NCBI GenBank assembly: GCA_001773775.1
Contig: MEXR01000043.1
Coordinates: 1 to 32,210 of the forward strand
Reading direction: 5' to 3'
DNA from: Candidatus Amesbacteria bacterium RIFOXYB1_FULL_44_23
GTDB taxonomy: Bacteria > Patescibacteriota > Microgenomatia > CAZETR01 > Amesbacteraceae
DNA length: 32,210 nucleotides
The notes beneath the pieces were generated by a model. It searched no databases, had not been told where the DNA came from, and saw only the letters and a list, made by a program, of their open reading frames with translations. Each line of letters starts with the position of its first letter. The stretch's first letter is position 1. The translations under genes and the position numbers were made by a program. This document shows positions 7,816 to 15,389 of the stretch, in pieces.

Positions 7816-9293
7816 GTCATTTTCTTGATAGTTAAAGCGGAATAGAAAATCAGCCAGGAAATAATCAAAGTGGAGAATAAACTCATCAGCGGCCGGTAGA
7901 TCCAGTAATGACTGTCTTTATCTTCGAGCTTATAGGCAAAGCCGAACATCAGGCCTACAAAGGTAATCCCGGCCAGGTATAAAAATGCCGAAGAAACGTC
8001 CCCTCTTATGGGAAGGTAAATTAAGTGGCGAAAGGAAATATAAGGACCCATGAGAACAAACAAAACATGCAGGTAGTAGACGGTGGCTGTGGGAAGGGGT
8101 TTTTGCCAGTAGAAAAGACCGGTGAAAAAGATGTTTCTGATGAAACTTTTTTTCCAGCGAACCTGTTGCTTGATTAACCGCCTGAAAGTGTCGGGAACTA
8201 TGGTCCAGGATTTGGCTGATTTGCAGTAAACAACCCGCCAGTCTTTGTTGGGATAATCGTGTTTTTTAACAAAAGGAGAATTCCGGTAGCGGTTTTTTAA
8301 CTGGGAACCCATGGCCTTACTGCCTAAGACAAACCCGGTCATGGTGCGGTCGGTGGCAAATTTAAATTCCTGGCCTAGGAAACTATCGTTTTCCCAGGCC
8401 GGAATGAAGTTAAAAATGGCTTCTTTGCGAAAGACTGCCAAAGGACCTGAGACGCAGGTTACGGCTCCAAAAACGCTCTCAAAGGCTTTACGAATGGAAA
8501 ATTGGCCCTCCATCCAAGAGTCCTGAACTTTGGTTAATAGATTCTGGTCCCGGTTTGAGGCCCGGCCATGGCCGCTGACGGCTCCCACATCAGGAAAATA
8601 CTCGAAGACCTTAGTGATTTTTTCAATCACGTCGGGAGCCCAAGTGGAATCACTGTCGGTATGGGCAAAGATCTGGCCTTTGGCTATTGCCATAGCTTTG
8701 GCCAGAGCTCTTTTTTTACCAACGTTTATTTTTAAGTTGATCAGTTTAATTTTTTTGGATTTTTCATATTTTTTGAGAACGGTCAGGGTTTTGTCAGTAC
8801 TGGCGTCGTTGACGACGATAACTTCAATATCGGGGTAAGTTTGGTTGAGCATTGACTCAACGCATTCAGAAATGTGATCCTGTTCGTTTTTAACGGCTAC
8901 CATGCAGCTGACTAAGTATTTTTTGTCGAGCTTGTGCTTTTTTTCTTTGTGCAAGGCCAGACGGTATGGGTCTTTGTAGATTAAAAATGAGACCACAAAG
9001 GTCATCCACATAACGGCCGAAACAACAATTCCGTAGGAGGCTAAAAACAGAGTTCCGCTGTCGTCTCTTAAGATCAGCTTACCCAAAAGAACCATCAGAA
9101 TGGCCATCAGGATGAAAAGCTCAACTAAACGGTGCCGGAGTGATTTGGGGATTAAAAAGGGATTGGCTTCAGCTTTGGTGCCTATTTTGATGATTTTGAA
9201 ACCCGGTTTGGGATCTTTTGTGGCAACGGGAAGATCAAGGTAGCCCAATCCAATGGCTGAGGCTGACTGTTTGAGTTTGGAGAAGAAATTCAT
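7800..9293 (-). CDS. Processive GT2 polysaccharide synthase (NodC/hyaluronan-synthase-like)
   Basis: A 497-residue membrane glycosyltransferase. Two membrane segments lie at about residues 54-105, then a cytoplasmic family 2 domain: MVAVKNEQDHISECVESML and VIVVNDASTDKT (nucleotide-sugar binding), HTDSDS at about 210 (DxD metal site), ATDRTMT (acceptor-site region, like DDRxLT in hyaluronan synthases) and QQVRW at about 374, the QxxRW motif of processive enzymes. At least three further membrane segments follow. This layout is that of synthases that both polymerise and export a chain, such as hyaluronan, chitin or cellulose synthases. Substrate is not readable from sequence. The gene opens a three-gene operon with a promoter upstream (9327-9355) and overlaps the lyase-deacetylase gene by 16 nt, so polymer synthesis and modification are tied together. 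Confidence 0.9.
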   Translation of the reverse strand: MNFFSKLKQSASAIGLGYLDLPVATKDPKPGFKIIKIGTKAEANPFLIPKSLRHRLVELFILMAILMVLLGKLILRDDSGTLFLASYGIVVSAVMWMTFVVSFLIYKDPYRLALHKEKKHKLDKKYLVSCMVAVKNEQDHISECVESMLNQTYPDIEVIVVNDASTDKTLTVLKKYEKSKKIKLINLKINVGKKRALAKAMAIAKGQIFAHTDSDSTWAPDVIEKITKVFEYFPDVGAVSGHGRASNRDQNLLTKVQDSWMEGQFSIRKAFESVFGAVTCVSGPLAVFRKEAIFNFIPAWENDSFLGQEFKFATDRTMTGFVLGSKAMGSQLKNRYRNSPFVKKHDYPNKDWRVVYCKSAKSWTIVPDTFRRLIKQQVRWKKSFIRNIFFTGLFYWQKPLPTATVYYLHVLFVLMGPYISFRHLIYLPIRGDVSSAFLYLAGITFVGLMFGFAYKLEDKDSHYWIYRPLMSLFSTLIISWLIFYSALTIKKMTWSRG

Positions 9294-9326
9294 AGAGGCT
9301 GACCATGGCAGTTCTGGATTCTGTGA

Positions 9327-9355
9327 ATTATAGTCCTATAGTGAGACTTAAGCAA
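9327..9355 (-). promoter_or_regulatory. Promoter of the polysaccharide operon
   Basis: On the minus strand TTGCTT (9350-9355), a 17-nt spacer and a perfect TATAAT (9327-9332). The expected start near 9320 gives a 5' untranslated region of about 27 nt before the GT2 ATG at 9293. No strong Shine-Dalgarno sequence is seen in it. Confidence 0.6.
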
Positions 9356-9379
9356 ATACAAACTAACCCGAAACTGACT

Positions 9380-10348
9380 TTAGTAGTAAATGGAATATGT
9401 GCGGTGATAAGGTCGGGGGTTGGGCTGCTTTTGGCTGAGTAGCCAGATGGCATTGTCAATTTGGGCCGCAGTGCGGTTTGGAAGCTGCTTTTTAATCAAT
9501 TCAATAGCCCAGACGGTGGCGGCCCTGATTTCAGTTTCTTGCCGGCTTCCCTTTTTAATCAACACCTGGTTATCAATCGTTTCGGCCAGGTCCAAAGCAT
9601 ATTCGATTATCCCGAACTCTCTGAGAATTTGCGGCAGTTTGTAATCGGCAAAAGCGGTGAGTTTTTCCAGATTACGGATTTTTTGAGGAGCTGGCTTTAA
9701 GTACGATATATCATGGGCACAAAGTTGGGCCCGTTTTAAAAAGTAAATCGTTTTGCCCTGATAACGGGCGATATCCCTAAAGGAGCTAAAGTTCTTGTAG
9801 ATTAATTTTACTAGCGTGGCTGCGTCGTAGTCGGCTTGTTTTATAACATTTATGAACTGGCCGTCGAATTTCTTAAGTAAGACTTCACCCGCCTGCTTTA
9901 AGTTTTCCAGTCTTTTTTCAATCAGCGGAATCTGTACCTGGTTACTACTTCTGAACAGATGGTTGATTTGCCTTGGGGTAAGCTTAGCCAGGTACTTAGC
10001 GTCTAACACCGGAATTTTTTCGGACAGGGCGCGTTTAAAAGAACTGGCCATGGCGTAATTGCCGCCATTTATGATGTTGCCTTGAGGAAATTCTATCTGC
10101 CATTTGGGCTGATCTTTTTTGGCCCAGAAACAAAAATTCACTGCATCCTGAATAAAGAGCAACTGTGCGTCTTGTTCGAAAATACCTGAGGCCCCAAAGC
10201 CGGTTTCGGCTGAGTCTAAACCCAAATCAAACTGCCGACTTATTTCAGGCAAGATTGAGCTGATTTTATCTTTGTTTATAAAAACACTTTGGGAGTGTTT
10301 GACTACGTAATCCGTGGTAGACAGAACATGTAGGGGGTCACTTCTCAT
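9380..10348 (-). CDS. Queuosine 5'-phosphate N-glycosylase/hydrolase, Q salvage (Qng1 family)
   Basis: A 322-residue protein from the ATG at 10348; upstream in-frame codons lie inside the preceding Nudix gene. It matches the Q_salvage family (formerly DUF2419), which releases the base queuine from queuosine nucleotides for reuse in tRNA. Seen here: NFCFWAKKD (the substrate-pocket FxFW segment) and a C-terminal stretch DYKLPQILREFGIIEY, then KKGSRQETEIRAATVWAIEL, which follows the animal and bacterial members closely (VPQ.L...G...Y and GSRQE.EIR). Length is typical. The ATG overlaps the Nudix stop in ATGAGAAGTGA, 11 nt, so the two are translationally coupled. Queuine from salvage would be placed by a tRNA-guanine transglycosylase, not in this window, into GUN anticodons such as the tRNA-His encoded at 15313. 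Confidence 0.85.
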   Translation of the reverse strand: MRSDPLHVLSTTDYVVKHSQSVFINKDKISSILPEISRQFDLGLDSAETGFGASGIFEQDAQLLFIQDAVNFCFWAKKDQPKWQIEFPQGNIINGGNYAMASSFKRALSEKIPVLDAKYLAKLTPRQINHLFRSSNQVQIPLIEKRLENLKQAGEVLLKKFDGQFINVIKQADYDAATLVKLIYKNFSSFRDIARYQGKTIYFLKRAQLCAHDISYLKPAPQKIRNLEKLTAFADYKLPQILREFGIIEYALDLAETIDNQVLIKKGSRQETEIRAATVWAIELIKKQLPNRTAAQIDNAIWLLSQKQPNPRPYHRTYSIYY

Positions 10349-10904
10349 AAGATTTGGTTTTCTTAAGCTTAATATTTTCCAGGCATGCAAACAACTTGCG
10401 ATATTCGTCAGGGTGAGGAACAAAGGTTTCGGTTTTGCGATCAATCATTTGTTTGAGCTTCTTAAGACCGACAAATTTAATTTCCGAAACCTCTTTCTTC
10501 TGGAGCCGAAGATCCGAAAGTTTGACGTCTTTTTTAACTAAAAATACATCCTGGATCTCGTTTTCAATTAAGGAGCCAGAGTTTAAGACCAAAGATCGGG
10601 TGTTTGTAAAAAGATAGATTAAGTCCTGAGGGTTTAGAGTCAAACCGAGTTCTTCCTGGGTTTCTCTTAAGGCTGAAGTCAGGCTATCTTCTCCCGCTAC
10701 CACATGGCCGGCGGACGAGATATCCCAATGGTTGGGAAATGCGGCCTTGCCCGGAGCTCTTTTTTGAATCAGGATCTGGTTTTGGGAATTCATCAGCCAA
10801 ACGTGCACGGAGCGATGCCAGTCCCCTTGTTTATGGACGTCGGATTTAAGTTTTTTAACTCCGGTTTTACTGCCGTTTGCGTTTAAGACTTCAAGGTATT
10901 CCAT
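10338..10904 (-). CDS. Nudix hydrolase (YfcD/IPP-isomerase-like)
   Basis: A 188-residue protein from the ATG at 10904; a TTG at 10919 is possible but neither has a clear ribosome binding site at the right distance. A complete Nudix box is present: GHVVAGEDSLTSALRETQEE followed by LGL, matching GX5EX7REUXEEXGU with metal-binding glutamates intact. Upstream, HRSVHVWLMNSQNQILIQKR and FPNHWDISSAG are typical of the YfcD and isopentenyl-diphosphate-isomerase-like branch, which acts on small diphosphate compounds. The substrate is unknown. The C-terminus is lysine-rich. It lies between nrdR and the Q-salvage gene and overlaps the latter, so it may clean up or hydrolyse nucleotide diphosphates in the same context; that link is inference. 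Confidence 0.85.
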   Translation of the reverse strand: MEYLEVLNANGSKTGVKKLKSDVHKQGDWHRSVHVWLMNSQNQILIQKRAPGKAAFPNHWDISSAGHVVAGEDSLTSALRETQEELGLTLNPQDLIYLFTNTRSLVLNSGSLIENEIQDVFLVKKDVKLSDLRLQKKEVSEIKFVGLKKLKQMIDRKTETFVPHPDEYRKLFACLENIKLKKTKSYEK

Positions 10905-10926
10905 GAGCTGATTGTACAATGACCCT

Positions 10927-11385
10927 CTAGTTGAGAGCGTACTTGTTCAACTCTCTTTTCATCTGCGATTCGTTGGTAATGTCCTTGCAGTATGCTAAAA
11001 ACCTCAGAAAAGTGCCGGTGTGGTCCTTTCTAAGTTTTCCTAGAACGATATCCGCAATTTCCTGGGAACTAATTCTCTTTTTTTTAAGAAATAAAATTTG
11101 TCTCTCGACGTCTCGGGTGAATTTTTCGGCTGTTTTTTCCCGATTTGGAAGTCGGGCTCCGATGGTGGCTCCATAAATTCCCGAATATAACTTGATGTGG
11201 CTAAACATTTCGGTTTTGCCTGACTTTTTAATCACTACTAATTGGGATAAATCAATAATTTCATGGGTGGTAAATATTTCGCCGCAGTTTAGACACTTGC
11301 GCCTTCTCCATATCTGAACGTTACCCCGGGATGGCCGGGAATTGGTGACTTCGGTTAAGGCTTTATGACAATAAGGACATTCCAT
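10927..11385 (-). CDS. nrdR: Transcriptional repressor NrdR
   Basis: NrdR represses ribonucleotide reductase genes when dATP is plentiful. The 152-residue protein has the N-terminal zinc ribbon (Cys3, Cys6, Cys31, Cys34, with the basic RRRK before the second pair) and then an ATP-cone (LVVIKKSGKTEMFSHIKLYSGI onward), the sensor of ATP or dATP. Size and order of domains match the family exactly. The ATG at 11385 has no ribosome binding site; a -10-like TATAAC (11397-11402) lies 11 nt upstream, giving an almost leaderless mRNA. I found no NrdR-box pair nearby, and no reductase gene is in this window. A second, free ATP-cone protein is encoded at 16044. Confidence 0.95.
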   Translation of the reverse strand: MECPYCHKALTEVTNSRPSRGNVQIWRRRKCLNCGEIFTTHEIIDLSQLVVIKKSGKTEMFSHIKLYSGIYGATIGARLPNREKTAEKFTRDVERQILFLKKKRISSQEIADIVLGKLRKDHTGTFLRFLAYCKDITNESQMKRELNKYALN

Positions 11386-11511
11386 ATCAACTGGTAGTTA
11401 TATAAAAACAGTATTTACGCCGTAGGTAATGGAATGTCAAGGCTAAAGATTTAATTTTTATATCTACATCTGGATCTATCAATATATTGTCACCTGTCTT
11501 ATTTTAGATTT

Positions 11512-12105
11512 ATGAGTAAGGAAGACGGTCGAACTCTGACATTGGTCAATGCCGGAAGACCTGGATATTTAGGAAAAAACAAAGACCATCAAATAGCCCT
11601 GTGGAATGAGGAATTTGGTTTAGGTAACTGGAGACTGGTGTGGATTCTCAGATCCGGACAAATTCTTAATTTTAGGCAAATATTTGAGCAGTACGTGTGG
11701 TCATATGCCAAGTATTTTGCTGGCCACCCTAAAGAAGCTGAATTTTTGATAACTAATTTTTCTTTTGCGTACGATAAAGAGCTGATTTCCAGAGCCGAGG
11801 CTTTTGATCCGTACGCTTTATATAACAAACCGGGAAGACCTAATCAATTTCATCATGTAGCCTTAAATATGGCGCTGGAAAAGGTATTAAGACTGCCTTT
11901 TGCAGGTCTGAAACCAATTCAAGTGCGGGAAGGAAAACCCGGCAGTGATCAAAATCTCTGGCCTGAAGGTTGGCGGTGGAGTCCGGGGCGAATTCCGGCG
12001 GCCACTGCCGAATTGATCCCTGAAGATAATTTGCCGTCCTGGTGGCAAAAAGGAAGTATTGAGCACTTATATCAATCTGCAAAAGCATCGCTAATTGCAA
12101 AATGA
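11512..12105 (+). CDS. Unrecognised 197-residue protein, first in a nucleotide-metabolism cluster
   Basis: I do not recognise the family. The protein has no signal or membrane segment, so it is probably cytoplasmic. It is rich in Trp and aromatic residues (WNEEFGLGNWRLVWILRSG, QYVWSYAKYFAG, WPEGWRWSPG, PSWWQKGS) and has conserved-looking polar patches such as NAGRPGYLGKNKDH and NKPGRPNQFHHVALN. The ATG at 11512 follows an AT-rich box TATTTT (11500-11505) with no Shine-Dalgarno sequence. Its last bases overlap the HD nucleotidase gene by 4 nt (ATGA), so the two are translated together. Neighbours point to nucleotide or small-molecule metabolism, but no activity can be given. Confidence 0.7.
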   Translation: MSKEDGRTLTLVNAGRPGYLGKNKDHQIALWNEEFGLGNWRLVWILRSGQILNFRQIFEQYVWSYAKYFAGHPKEAEFLITNFSFAYDKELISRAEAFDPYALYNKPGRPNQFHHVALNMALEKVLRLPFAGLKPIQVREGKPGSDQNLWPEGWRWSPGRIPAATAELIPEDNLPSWWQKGSIEHLYQSAKASLIAK

Positions 12106-12686
12106 CCAAAGACTATATAAAACTAGCCCAGTTTTTGTACGAAATCGGCACTTTGCGAAAAATTGCCAGAAGTCACAGGCAGACATTATTAACCGATGAT
12201 CTGTCTGACAATATTGCAGCGCATTCGTTTCGAGTGGCGATGATCGGCTGGTTTTTGGCAAAAATCAAAAAGGCTGATCCGTATAAAGTGGTGATGATGT
12301 GCCTGCTTCATGACACCAGCGAAACCAGAACCGGTGACCAGAATTGGGTACATAAGAAATTCGTTAAAGCGTTTGAAAACGAAGCCATTGCCAGTCAGTT
12401 CTCTCAATTGATTGGAGAAGAAGAGCTGCTCAAACATGCCGATGAATATAGTAAAAGACTGACTATTGAGGCCAAACTGGCAAAGGATGCCGATTTACTT
12501 GATCAGGTACTTCTTTTAAAGGAATATGCCTGGAGCGGCAATCAGGAAGCTCAATTGTGGTTAAAAGATAATCAACAGATTAAGTACATGTCGAGCGAAC
12601 AGGCTAAACTGATGGCAAGACAGATAATTTCTCAACGACCGGGCGATTGGTGGAAGGGTATTTGGTCGGTTGATAGAAGAAAGTAA
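12102..12686 (+). CDS. HD-domain phosphohydrolase, YfbR/HDDC2-like 5'-deoxynucleotidase
   Basis: A 194-residue soluble protein with the HD metal-binding series: DNIAAHSFRVAMIGWFLA (first His), CLLHDTSETRTGD (the HD pair plus the conserved Glu) and KDADLLDQVLLL (distal Asp). The SEHS-like region followed by LLHDxSE is characteristic of the YfbR and HDDC2 family, which removes phosphate from deoxynucleoside 5'-monophosphates. Length is within the family range. Translation is coupled to the preceding gene by an ATGA overlap. With the deaminase 40 nt downstream and nrdR nearby, a role in balancing or cleaning deoxynucleotide pools is reasonable; the exact nucleotide is inference. Confidence 0.85.
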   Translation: MTKDYIKLAQFLYEIGTLRKIARSHRQTLLTDDLSDNIAAHSFRVAMIGWFLAKIKKADPYKVVMMCLLHDTSETRTGDQNWVHKKFVKAFENEAIASQFSQLIGEEELLKHADEYSKRLTIEAKLAKDADLLDQVLLLKEYAWSGNQEAQLWLKDNQQIKYMSSEQAKLMARQIISQRPGDWWKGIWSVDRRK

Positions 12687-12725
12687 GCAGAGTTTGGGCA
12701 AGCGAGGTAGAATTTACTGATACCG

Positions 12726-13235
12726 ATGGATGATAAACAATATTTAGACCTGGCTTTAACCGAAGCCGAAAAATCATTAAACCTGGGAAATTACCCGGTC
12801 GGAGCGGTACTGGTGATTGATGATCAAGTTGTAGGTGTGGGCGGAAATTTTGGGGAAACAAGCCAGAACTATATTAATCACGCTGAATCACACTTGTTAA
12901 TTAACCACGGCCCAATTCTTTTGCGAGCAGCCAAAGATGGTCAAAATATTACTCTGTATTCAACTCTCGAGCCCTGTTTGATGTGCCTGGGTGAGGCCAT
13001 AATGAATAAAATCGACAGAATCGTTTACATTCAAAAAGATCCCCGGGCCGGAGCCTGTGGAATTAATAAGGATAGTTTGGGGGTCAGATATCAGGAATCC
13101 TGGCCGGAAATTGTGCACAATCCGTATTCTTCCAGATCAAAAGAGCTGATAACCCAATTTTTAAAAAAACAGATTGAAAACGGCGACAGAGTCGATTGGA
13201 GCACTAACTTTTTAAAACTGCTAGAGACTTGTTAA
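12726..13235 (+). CDS. Nucleoside/nucleotide deaminase (TadA/dCMP deaminase superfamily)
   Basis: A 169-residue zinc-dependent deaminase. The N-terminus LALTEAEKSLNLGNYPVGAV resembles TadA. The zinc site is complete: NHAESHLL gives the ligand His and the proton-shuttle Glu, and STLEPCLMCLGEAIMNKI gives the two cysteines (PCxxC). The C-terminal half (RYQESWPEIVHNPYSSRSKE) is unlike the RNA-contacting tail I know from TadA, so a free nucleoside, CMP/dCMP or guanine-type substrate is just as possible. It has its own weak -10 (TAGAAT, 12708-12713) and follows the HD nucleotidase by 40 nt on the same strand; the pair suggests pyrimidine deoxynucleotide interconversion. Confidence 0.8.
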   Translation: MDDKQYLDLALTEAEKSLNLGNYPVGAVLVIDDQVVGVGGNFGETSQNYINHAESHLLINHGPILLRAAKDGQNITLYSTLEPCLMCLGEAIMNKIDRIVYIQKDPRAGACGINKDSLGVRYQESWPEIVHNPYSSRSKELITQFLKKQIENGDRVDWSTNFLKLLETC

Positions 13236-13255
13236 ATCCACACATTTTTTTGAAT

Positions 13256-13861
13256 ATGAACATGAATCAAAAAGTCAAAGCCGGTTACAATATAGCAGCC
13301 AAGAATTATTCTTTTGAGTTTAGAGACCAATTTAAAAACGAAAAGTATTTGGAAAAGCTGGTAAATGTATTACCTCAAGGTTCAACCGTTTTAGATATCG
13401 GATGCGGAGCCGGAAAGCCGATTGACAGCTATTTGGTATTAAAGGGCATGAAAGTTTCCGGAATTGATATTTCTGAAGCCCAAATCGAACTGGCAAAGCA
13501 GAGCGTTCCAGAAGCCCACTATGAAGTTCGCGACATGTCCGAGCTGAAAGACTCTGAGTTTCAAGTTGACGCCATGGTGTCATTTTATGCAATTTTTCAT
13601 ACTCCAAGAGAAAAACACCTGGAACTTATAAAAAAGTTTAAATCTTTTCTAAAGCCAAACGGTTATCTGCTGATTACGATGGGGGCTAGCGAGTGGGAAG
13701 GCAAAGAAGATAACTTTTGCGGATCAGAGATGTATTGGAGTCATTACGGAGCCGAGAAGAACATTGAAATTACCAAAAATGCCGGATTTGAAATTGAATT
13801 TTCGGAGGTTGATACTTCAGGCGGAGAAAAACACCTGATAATTCTGGCTAAGGCAAAATAG
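13256..13861 (+). CDS. Class I SAM-dependent methyltransferase
   Basis: A 201-residue methyltransferase from the ATG at 13256 (another at 13262); the frame is open to a TTG at 13229 inside the deaminase gene, which is a less likely start. Motif I, VLDIGCGAGKPID, binds SAM; VSGIDISEAQIELAKQ carries the acidic residue for the ribose; MVSFYAIFHTPREKHLELI is the motif IV region and NGYLLITMGASEW is the later strand. This is the general UbiE/Methyltransf_11 type. The acceptor is unknown: small molecules are most common for this size. It is the last gene of the plus-strand run starting at 11512 and is followed by a convergent small gene. Confidence 0.85.
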   Translation: MNMNQKVKAGYNIAAKNYSFEFRDQFKNEKYLEKLVNVLPQGSTVLDIGCGAGKPIDSYLVLKGMKVSGIDISEAQIELAKQSVPEAHYEVRDMSELKDSEFQVDAMVSFYAIFHTPREKHLELIKKFKSFLKPNGYLLITMGASEWEGKEDNFCGSEMYWSHYGAEKNIEITKNAGFEIEFSEVDTSGGEKHLIILAKAK

Positions 13862-13888
13862 ACTTTTATTTCTTACAGCACCATATTC

Positions 13889-14092
13889 TTATGGGTCGAA
13901 CGAAGGTGGCCGAGGATTTTTGAACTCTTGTTTGTAAAAAGTGTAGCAGGTGGTGTGGCTTTTGGTGTAGATTGATCCGGGAAAATTTACGCACTGTGCA
14001 AATGTTTTTGGAAGCAGTAAATAAATTAAAAAGCTTCCGATGGCAAAACAAAAAACAACCAGCGGCAGGATAAAATGTTTTTTTAAGCTCAT
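13889..14092 (-). CDS. Small membrane-anchored protein (67 residues)
   Basis: A short protein with a basic start (MSLKKH) and one hydrophobic segment (FILPLVVFCFAIGSFLIYLLL), then a polar tail with three cysteines and several aromatic residues. The segment could be a signal peptide cut after TFAQ or a membrane anchor. No family is recognised. I accept it as a gene because an extended -10, TGATATAGT (hexamer 14099-14104), ends 6 nt before its ATG, the same spacing seen at other genes here that lack a ribosome binding site. It is divergent from the CYTH gene. The overlapping frame at 13866-14051 lacks such support. Confidence 0.5.
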   Translation of the reverse strand: MSLKKHFILPLVVFCFAIGSFLIYLLLPKTFAQCVNFPGSIYTKSHTTCYTFYKQEFKNPRPPSFDP

Positions 14093-14127
14093 GATACGAC
14101 TATATCACTTTTACTACTGTGCGATGT

Positions 14128-14133
14128 TATAAT
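14128..14133 (+). promoter_or_regulatory. -10 box of the CYTH gene
   Basis: A perfect TATAAT ends 11 nt before the ATG at 14145. The expected start near 14140 leaves a leader of about 5 nt with no ribosome binding site. No clear -35 is present. It lies close to the divergent promoter of the small membrane protein gene (14099-14104, minus strand). Confidence 0.55.
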
Positions 14134-14144
14134 TTTCCCACATC

Positions 14145-14675
14145 ATGGACGAGATTGAACGGGAAAGAGTATTTTTGTTAAAACAACTGCCGGCCGATAT
14201 TTTGAACTATAAAAGTGTTTCCATTCAAATTGGTGACTTCACCCTCTCAAATGCAGTTGATCTACTCAAAATCCGTAGGAAAGGCGAGAAATACGAGCTA
14301 ATCAAAAAAGAAGACATTAAAGACGGAACACGTCATGAGCATGTGATCCCCTTGAACAAAGAAGAGTTTGAACTATTATTTCCGGTTACCGTTCGAAAAC
14401 ATTCCAAGTTAAGAGTTTTTTATCCATTGGGTAGCCTGATGTGCGAGATTGATATTTATCTGGATGACATGGCTGGCTATGCCAGAGCAGAGGTAGAGTT
14501 TGACAGCGATAAAACAATGAATGACTTTGTAGCACCAGATTGGTTTGGGGATGAAATTACTTTATTAAATCACACAATTCATGAAGGTTTGGGGACAATC
14601 ACATTTCAGACAATGGTAGATAGGTTTAAAGAGAAAAACATCTCACTTAATGCTGTTTTTCTTCCAACGGTCTAA
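14145..14675 (+). CDS. CYTH-domain protein (triphosphate tunnel metalloenzyme-like)
   Basis: A 176-residue soluble protein. The N-terminus DEIERERVFLLKQLP has the alternating charged pattern (ExExK-like) that opens CYTH domains, where glutamates bind metal inside an eight-stranded tunnel. Later basic and acidic strands follow the family: LKIRRKGEKYELIKKED (phosphate-binding arginines and lysines), KLRVFYPLG and the acidic strand CEIDIYLDD with RAEVEFDSD. CYTH enzymes cleave inorganic triphosphate, thiamine triphosphate or nucleoside triphosphates, or cyclise ATP. Here the third charge of the opening motif is not textbook, so activity is uncertain. It stands alone, transcribed from its own TATAAT box. 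Function beyond the fold is not claimed. Confidence 0.75.
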   Translation: MDEIERERVFLLKQLPADILNYKSVSIQIGDFTLSNAVDLLKIRRKGEKYELIKKEDIKDGTRHEHVIPLNKEEFELLFPVTVRKHSKLRVFYPLGSLMCEIDIYLDDMAGYARAEVEFDSDKTMNDFVAPDWFGDEITLLNHTIHEGLGTITFQTMVDRFKEKNISLNAVFLPTV

Positions 14676-14769
14676 TTTTGTAATAATTTATATTCGAAAC
14701 TCAACTTATTAACCCCATTAACAGGAATTGGATGCCCAAATGATTCAGATAGACACCTCCTACCAATTT

Positions 14770-15210
14770 CTATGACTCGCCTTCAATTTCCGTATAGCCG
14801 AATTCTAATTGCTCTTCATACATTTCTTCTGACCAAAGAACGTATGAAGGCTTTTCTCCTTCATTTTGCCAGCGGGATATAAACCATTTATCTCCCTCTT
14901 GTCCCAGCGGAACGTTATAAACTACTACTTTTGTCACTTCATCTGGAGATATGTATCTAGTTTTAATAGGCGCATTATCCGGTTTTGCTCCGAGTTTTCT
15001 TTCAATCCATGCTTCAACTTCTGCAATTTCTCTTGGATTTAATGTCTCATCATTTAAGTCAAGTATTGGACCCACAAAACCTTCTCTCGGGTCTAAACTT
15101 TCTTTAGAAGGATAATCTGAGGCATAATTTCCTGCAATTATATCGTCAGCAGCGCGAATTGTATGAGAAATTTCTTCTCGAATTTCTTGAGGAGGTAGTT
15201 GTCCTTCCAT
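14770..15210 (-). CDS. Unrecognised acidic soluble protein (146 residues)
   Basis: An acidic protein without signal or membrane segments. The first half looks helical and polar (EIREEISHTIRAADDIIAG, NPREIAEVEAWIERKLG); the second half alternates hydrophobic and polar residues as in beta strands (TKVVVYNVPLG, DKWFISRWQNEG, PSYVLWSEE). I do not recognise it. The ATG at 15210 lies 6 nt after CATAAT, preceded by TGA, an extended -10 on the minus strand, and has no Shine-Dalgarno sequence. It is downstream of tRNA-His on the same strand and could be read from there as well. Confidence 0.6.
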   Translation of the reverse strand: MEGQLPPQEIREEISHTIRAADDIIAGNYASDYPSKESLDPREGFVGPILDLNDETLNPREIAEVEAWIERKLGAKPDNAPIKTRYISPDEVTKVVVYNVPLGQEGDKWFISRWQNEGEKPSYVLWSEEMYEEQLEFGYTEIEGES

Positions 15211-15312
15211 TTTTCAATTATGTCACTTCTTTTAAGTGATATATAGCTTCAGAGATTTGAACCCTGTCTTGGGCTACAATAGTCTGACATATTTACTTGA
15301 GGTTAGAAAAAT

Positions 15313-15389
15313 TGGGGTGGTGTACGGGAATCGAACCCGCTAACTTCGCCTCCACAGGGCGACGCCTGGACCGGTCGGCTTACACCACC
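15313..15389 (-). tRNA. tRNA-His (GUG)
   Basis: A cloverleaf folds on the minus strand. The acceptor arm is GTGGTGT with ACACCAC; an extra G at 15389 pairs as G-1 with C73, the identity mark of tRNA-His. The anticodon loop CTGTGGA carries GTG in a 5-bp stem TCGCC/GGCGA. The T arm is GCGGG-TTCGATT-CCCGT. CCA is encoded (15313-15315). Position 8 is A rather than the usual T. GUG is one of the GUN anticodons that receive queuosine. The upstream HNH gene stops inside the acceptor arm. Confidence 0.95.

Noticed and set aside
11386-11511. NrdR-box pair upstream of nrdR
   Set aside because: No pair of ACACWATATATWGTGT-like boxes is present; only a -10-like TATAAC.
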